Of a stretch of 64,000 nucleotides of DNA, positions 62,094 through 64,000 are shown piece by piece. Position numbers and translations under genes: made by a program. Position 1 is the stretch's first letter. Each line of letters starts with the position of its first letter. The notes under the pieces were generated by a model that did no database searches, was not told the origin of the DNA, and saw only the letters and a program-made list of their open reading frames with translations. This stretch comes from an uncultured Croceitalea sp. (GTDB lineage Bacteria; Bacteroidota; Bacteroidia; Flavobacteriales; Flavobacteriaceae): contig CANNDD010000004.1 of NCBI GenBank assembly GCA_947503285.1, forward strand, positions 186,001-250,000, in the 5' to 3' direction.

Positions 62094-62969
62094 TTATGAT
62101 CCTGGTAAGGGAACGTAAGAGTCATCGTGTTCCATCATCGGAAATGTTTTATCCTTCCAATCGCGTTTTGCCTTTTCAATTTTTTCTTTGGATGCCGAGA
62201 CGAAATTCCAATGTATAAAGCGCTCTTCAGAAAAAGCCTCCCCTCCGAAAAGTAGTATATGTGAATTCGCATCAAGTAGGATATCACAGGTATCCTCAAC
62301 CTTTGAGACCAAGATATTTCCCTTTTCGATAGCCTGTCCGCAAGCAGTAATCCCGCCTTCTACGATACAAATGCCGATTTCACCCTTCAATTTACCAGAA
62401 ATGTCCAAATTATATGCATTTGAGTTCTTAACTTCTACCATGAACAATGGGGAATATACGGGTACAGGTGAGGTTCTATCATATCCCTGGCCGGCGACCA
62501 AGGTGAATTTGGCACCGTTATCTTCCCATTTAGGCAATTGATCCGCAGCTATATGGTGAAAACTGGGTTCGATATCCTCAAAATCTTTGGGGAGGGCAAC
62601 CCAAATCTGATATCCATGGGCAACAAACTCTTTCCCATTTCGAAGGGCCGTTGGCGTACGTTCCGTATGTGAAACGCCTTTTCCCGCGGTCATCCAGTTT
62701 ACTGAACCGGGTTGGATCAGTTGTTTGGTGCCCAAACTGTCCTCATGCATAATCTCGCCCTCAAGCATGAATGTCAACGTAGAAAGGCCAATGTGTGGAT
62801 GTTGATCTACATCCATATAATGGTTAGGGCCCAGCTTAGTAGGACCCATATGGTCGATAAAAATGAAGGGGCCTATCATCCTTTTTTTTCGAAAGGGAAT
62901 CAACCTACCCACCAAAAAATCACCGATATCACGGCTTCTTTCCTCAATGATCAATCCGATATTCGACAT
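62094..62969 (-). CDS. Pirin-family protein
   Basis: 291 residues from ATG 62969. Pirin features: 'RKKRMIGPFIFIDHMGP', 'DQHPHIGLSTLTFMLEGEIMHEDSLG' with metal-binding His residues, 'MTAGKGVSHTERTP', and a second cupin from about 170. Pirins bind iron; some are quercetin dioxygenases, others regulate transcription or metabolism. It lies 43 bp upstream of the heme/VCBS gene on the same strand, so it could be co-transcribed. Confidence 0.92.
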   Translation of the reverse strand: MSNIGLIIEERSRDIGDFLVGRLIPFRKKRMIGPFIFIDHMGPTKLGPNHYMDVDQHPHIGLSTLTFMLEGEIMHEDSLGTKQLIQPGSVNWMTAGKGVSHTERTPTALRNGKEFVAHGYQIWVALPKDFEDIEPSFHHIAADQLPKWEDNGAKFTLVAGQGYDRTSPVPVYSPLFMVEVKNSNAYNLDISGKLKGEIGICIVEGGITACGQAIEKGNILVSKVEDTCDILLDANSHILLFGGEAFSEERFIHWNFVSASKEKIEKAKRDWKDKTFPMMEHDDSYVPLPGS

Positions 62970-63028
62970 ACGGTAAATACTTATATTTAGACTCTGAAAG
63001 TTACGATAAAAACAATTGATTCATCCCT

Positions 63029-64000
63029 ATGAAACGTTTCAAAATAGTACTTCTAATCGTATTGGTCATCGTTGCCGTGGTAGTTTTCCTGAACTATCCC
63101 AAACTTAACATTATCAGTGGCTATGCCTCAAAATATCTTGCCTCAAGTATTTTTATAGCGGGCCATCAACCTGAAATGATCCAAGAAACCGACCTGTCGA
63201 TGCCCTTGATAGAGCTGGCTACCACTACGATAGATCAAGAAAATACAAGTGCCTCGGCCAATGTTTACGGACTCATGACACGTAAGGCAATTGACCGACA
63301 GGGTTTAGGCACGGTGTTGGTAAATAGCGATTATGATGATGGCGAGCAGTATTTGCAACCCAATCGGAATTTTATAAAGATTAATGCCCCTTATCCGTAC
63401 GGACATGAGGCACCGAAAGACTCTTTGTTTACCTCCATTGATTACGGCCAGCTGCAAAAAGCAGTGCAAATGCCTTTCGCCAATAATGCGATTCAAAAGA
63501 CAAGAACCCTTTTAGTGCTCTATAAAGGACACCTTTTACACGAGGATTATATTGAGGGTTTTGATAAGGATACACCTGTACTAGGCTGGTCGATGACCAA
63601 AAGTATTTTGGCTACCTGTTTTGGTGTTTTGTCACATCAACAAAAAATAGCTATGGGCTGGCCTGCGCCAATTGCGGAATGGAAAAATGATGATAGAAAG
63701 AACATCACTTTGAACCATTTGATGCGGATGCAAAGTGGATTGGAATGGAACGAAGATTATTCCGGTATTTCAGATGTTACCAAAATGCTGTTTTTAGACA
63801 GTGACATGACCAAAGCACAGCGAGGCAAAAAGGCGATTGCCAAGCCCACGGAAGTTTGGAACTACTCGTCAGGAACTACGAACCTCCTGTCAGGCATATT
63901 GCGACAACAGTTTCGATCGCACCAAGAATACCTTGATTTTCCGTACCAGGCCCTTATCGATAAAATTGGAGGTCACAGTATGCTTATCGAGGCTGATTTA
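63029..64000 (+). CDS. Membrane-anchored serine hydrolase (beta-lactamase fold), truncated by the window end
   Basis: 324 codons are visible from ATG 63029 with no stop, so the gene continues past 64000. A TM anchor lies at about residues 5-22. The class C/DD-peptidase-type motifs are 'GWSMTKSI' (SxxK) and 'WNYSSGTTN' (YxS/N-like). A domain of about 110 residues precedes the catalytic part. Such enzymes are called beta-lactamase-related serine hydrolases, with roles from peptidoglycan to ester hydrolysis; the substrate is unknown. It is divergent from the pirin gene. Confidence 0.85.
   Translation, partial: MKRFKIVLLIVLVIVAVVVFLNYPKLNIISGYASKYLASSIFIAGHQPEMIQETDLSMPLIELATTTIDQENTSASANVYGLMTRKAIDRQGLGTVLVNSDYDDGEQYLQPNRNFIKINAPYPYGHEAPKDSLFTSIDYGQLQKAVQMPFANNAIQKTRTLLVLYKGHLLHEDYIEGFDKDTPVLGWSMTKSILATCFGVLSHQQKIAMGWPAPIAEWKNDDRKNITLNHLMRMQSGLEWNEDYSGISDVTKMLFLDSDMTKAQRGKKAIAKPTEVWNYSSGTTNLLSGILRQQFRSHQEYLDFPYQALIDKIGGHSMLIEADL

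Overview
The window looks like a marine Flavobacteriaceae chromosome (Bacteroidota). The evidence is moderate-to-low GC, many SPII lipoproteins, DUF1080, DUF4251 and DUF2490 proteins, LytTR two-component genes, few Shine-Dalgarno sequences, a TAnnTTTG-like promoter box, and the composition of the Moco/IorAB-like operon. No rRNA, tRNA, CRISPR array, integrase or transposase is visible. The genus cannot be fixed from this sequence.

Layout. Positions 1-2.8 kb hold the tail of a DUF1080 protein, an SRPBCC protein with a CRP-like palindrome upstream, a Crp/Fnr regulator and a LamG lipoprotein. Positions 2.9-10.6 kb are a tightly packed six-gene minus-strand operon. In order of transcription it encodes a signal-less SH3-like/M15 peptidase, a three-TM protein, a signal-less SH3-like/S8 subtilase, a large exported protein with a beta-rich tail, a patatin with an inserted membrane hairpin, and a four-TM protein. 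This is the best candidate for an undescribed system. Positions 11-19.3 kb carry secreted hydrolases (leishmanolysin-like peptidase, SGNH hydrolase, Ntn-hydrolase with sugar-binding-like domains, S41 peptidase), an AraC regulator with gene debris upstream, and copy A of a dispersed inverted-repeat element.

Positions 19.4-23.1 kb are a MORN/DUF2490 envelope operon. Positions 23.3-26.9 kb hold a DUF1905 protein, an MBL-fold hydrolase, a sorbosone-dehydrogenase-like protein and a DUF4251 lipoprotein. Positions 27.2-31.6 kb encode an unusual signalling operon: a secreted 34-residue-repeat protein rich in SDHH motifs, a normal LytS-type kinase, a kinase-like protein lacking the phospho-acceptor His, and a LytTR regulator. 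Positions 31.7-42.9 kb are mixed: DUF1080, RluE-type pseudouridine synthase, EamA transporter, MscS channel, a large BNR-repeat protein, trehalase, and a divergent GntR regulator with a 14-bp palindrome between them.

Positions 43.0-53.5 kb form one long minus-strand operon for a molybdenum hydroxylase: 2Fe-2S and Mo subunits, MoaD, MoaA, MobA, MoeB-rhodanese, TauE, MoeA, XdhC, MocA and an amidohydrolase. MoaC and MoaE are not in the window. Positions 53.6-57.7 kb hold a YdjC deacetylase, a VWA lipoprotein and two convergent DUF1080 genes flanking copy B of the dispersed element. Positions 58.0-62.1 kb are an envelope operon: VCBS/heme lipoprotein, 3D-domain protein, Ami_2 amidase and M14 carboxypeptidase. 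A pirin and a truncated beta-lactamase-fold serine hydrolase close the window.

Many starts were moved from an upstream TTG or GTG to an internal ATG when that put a signal peptide or lipobox at the N-terminus. Functions are assigned by reading motifs, without database searches.
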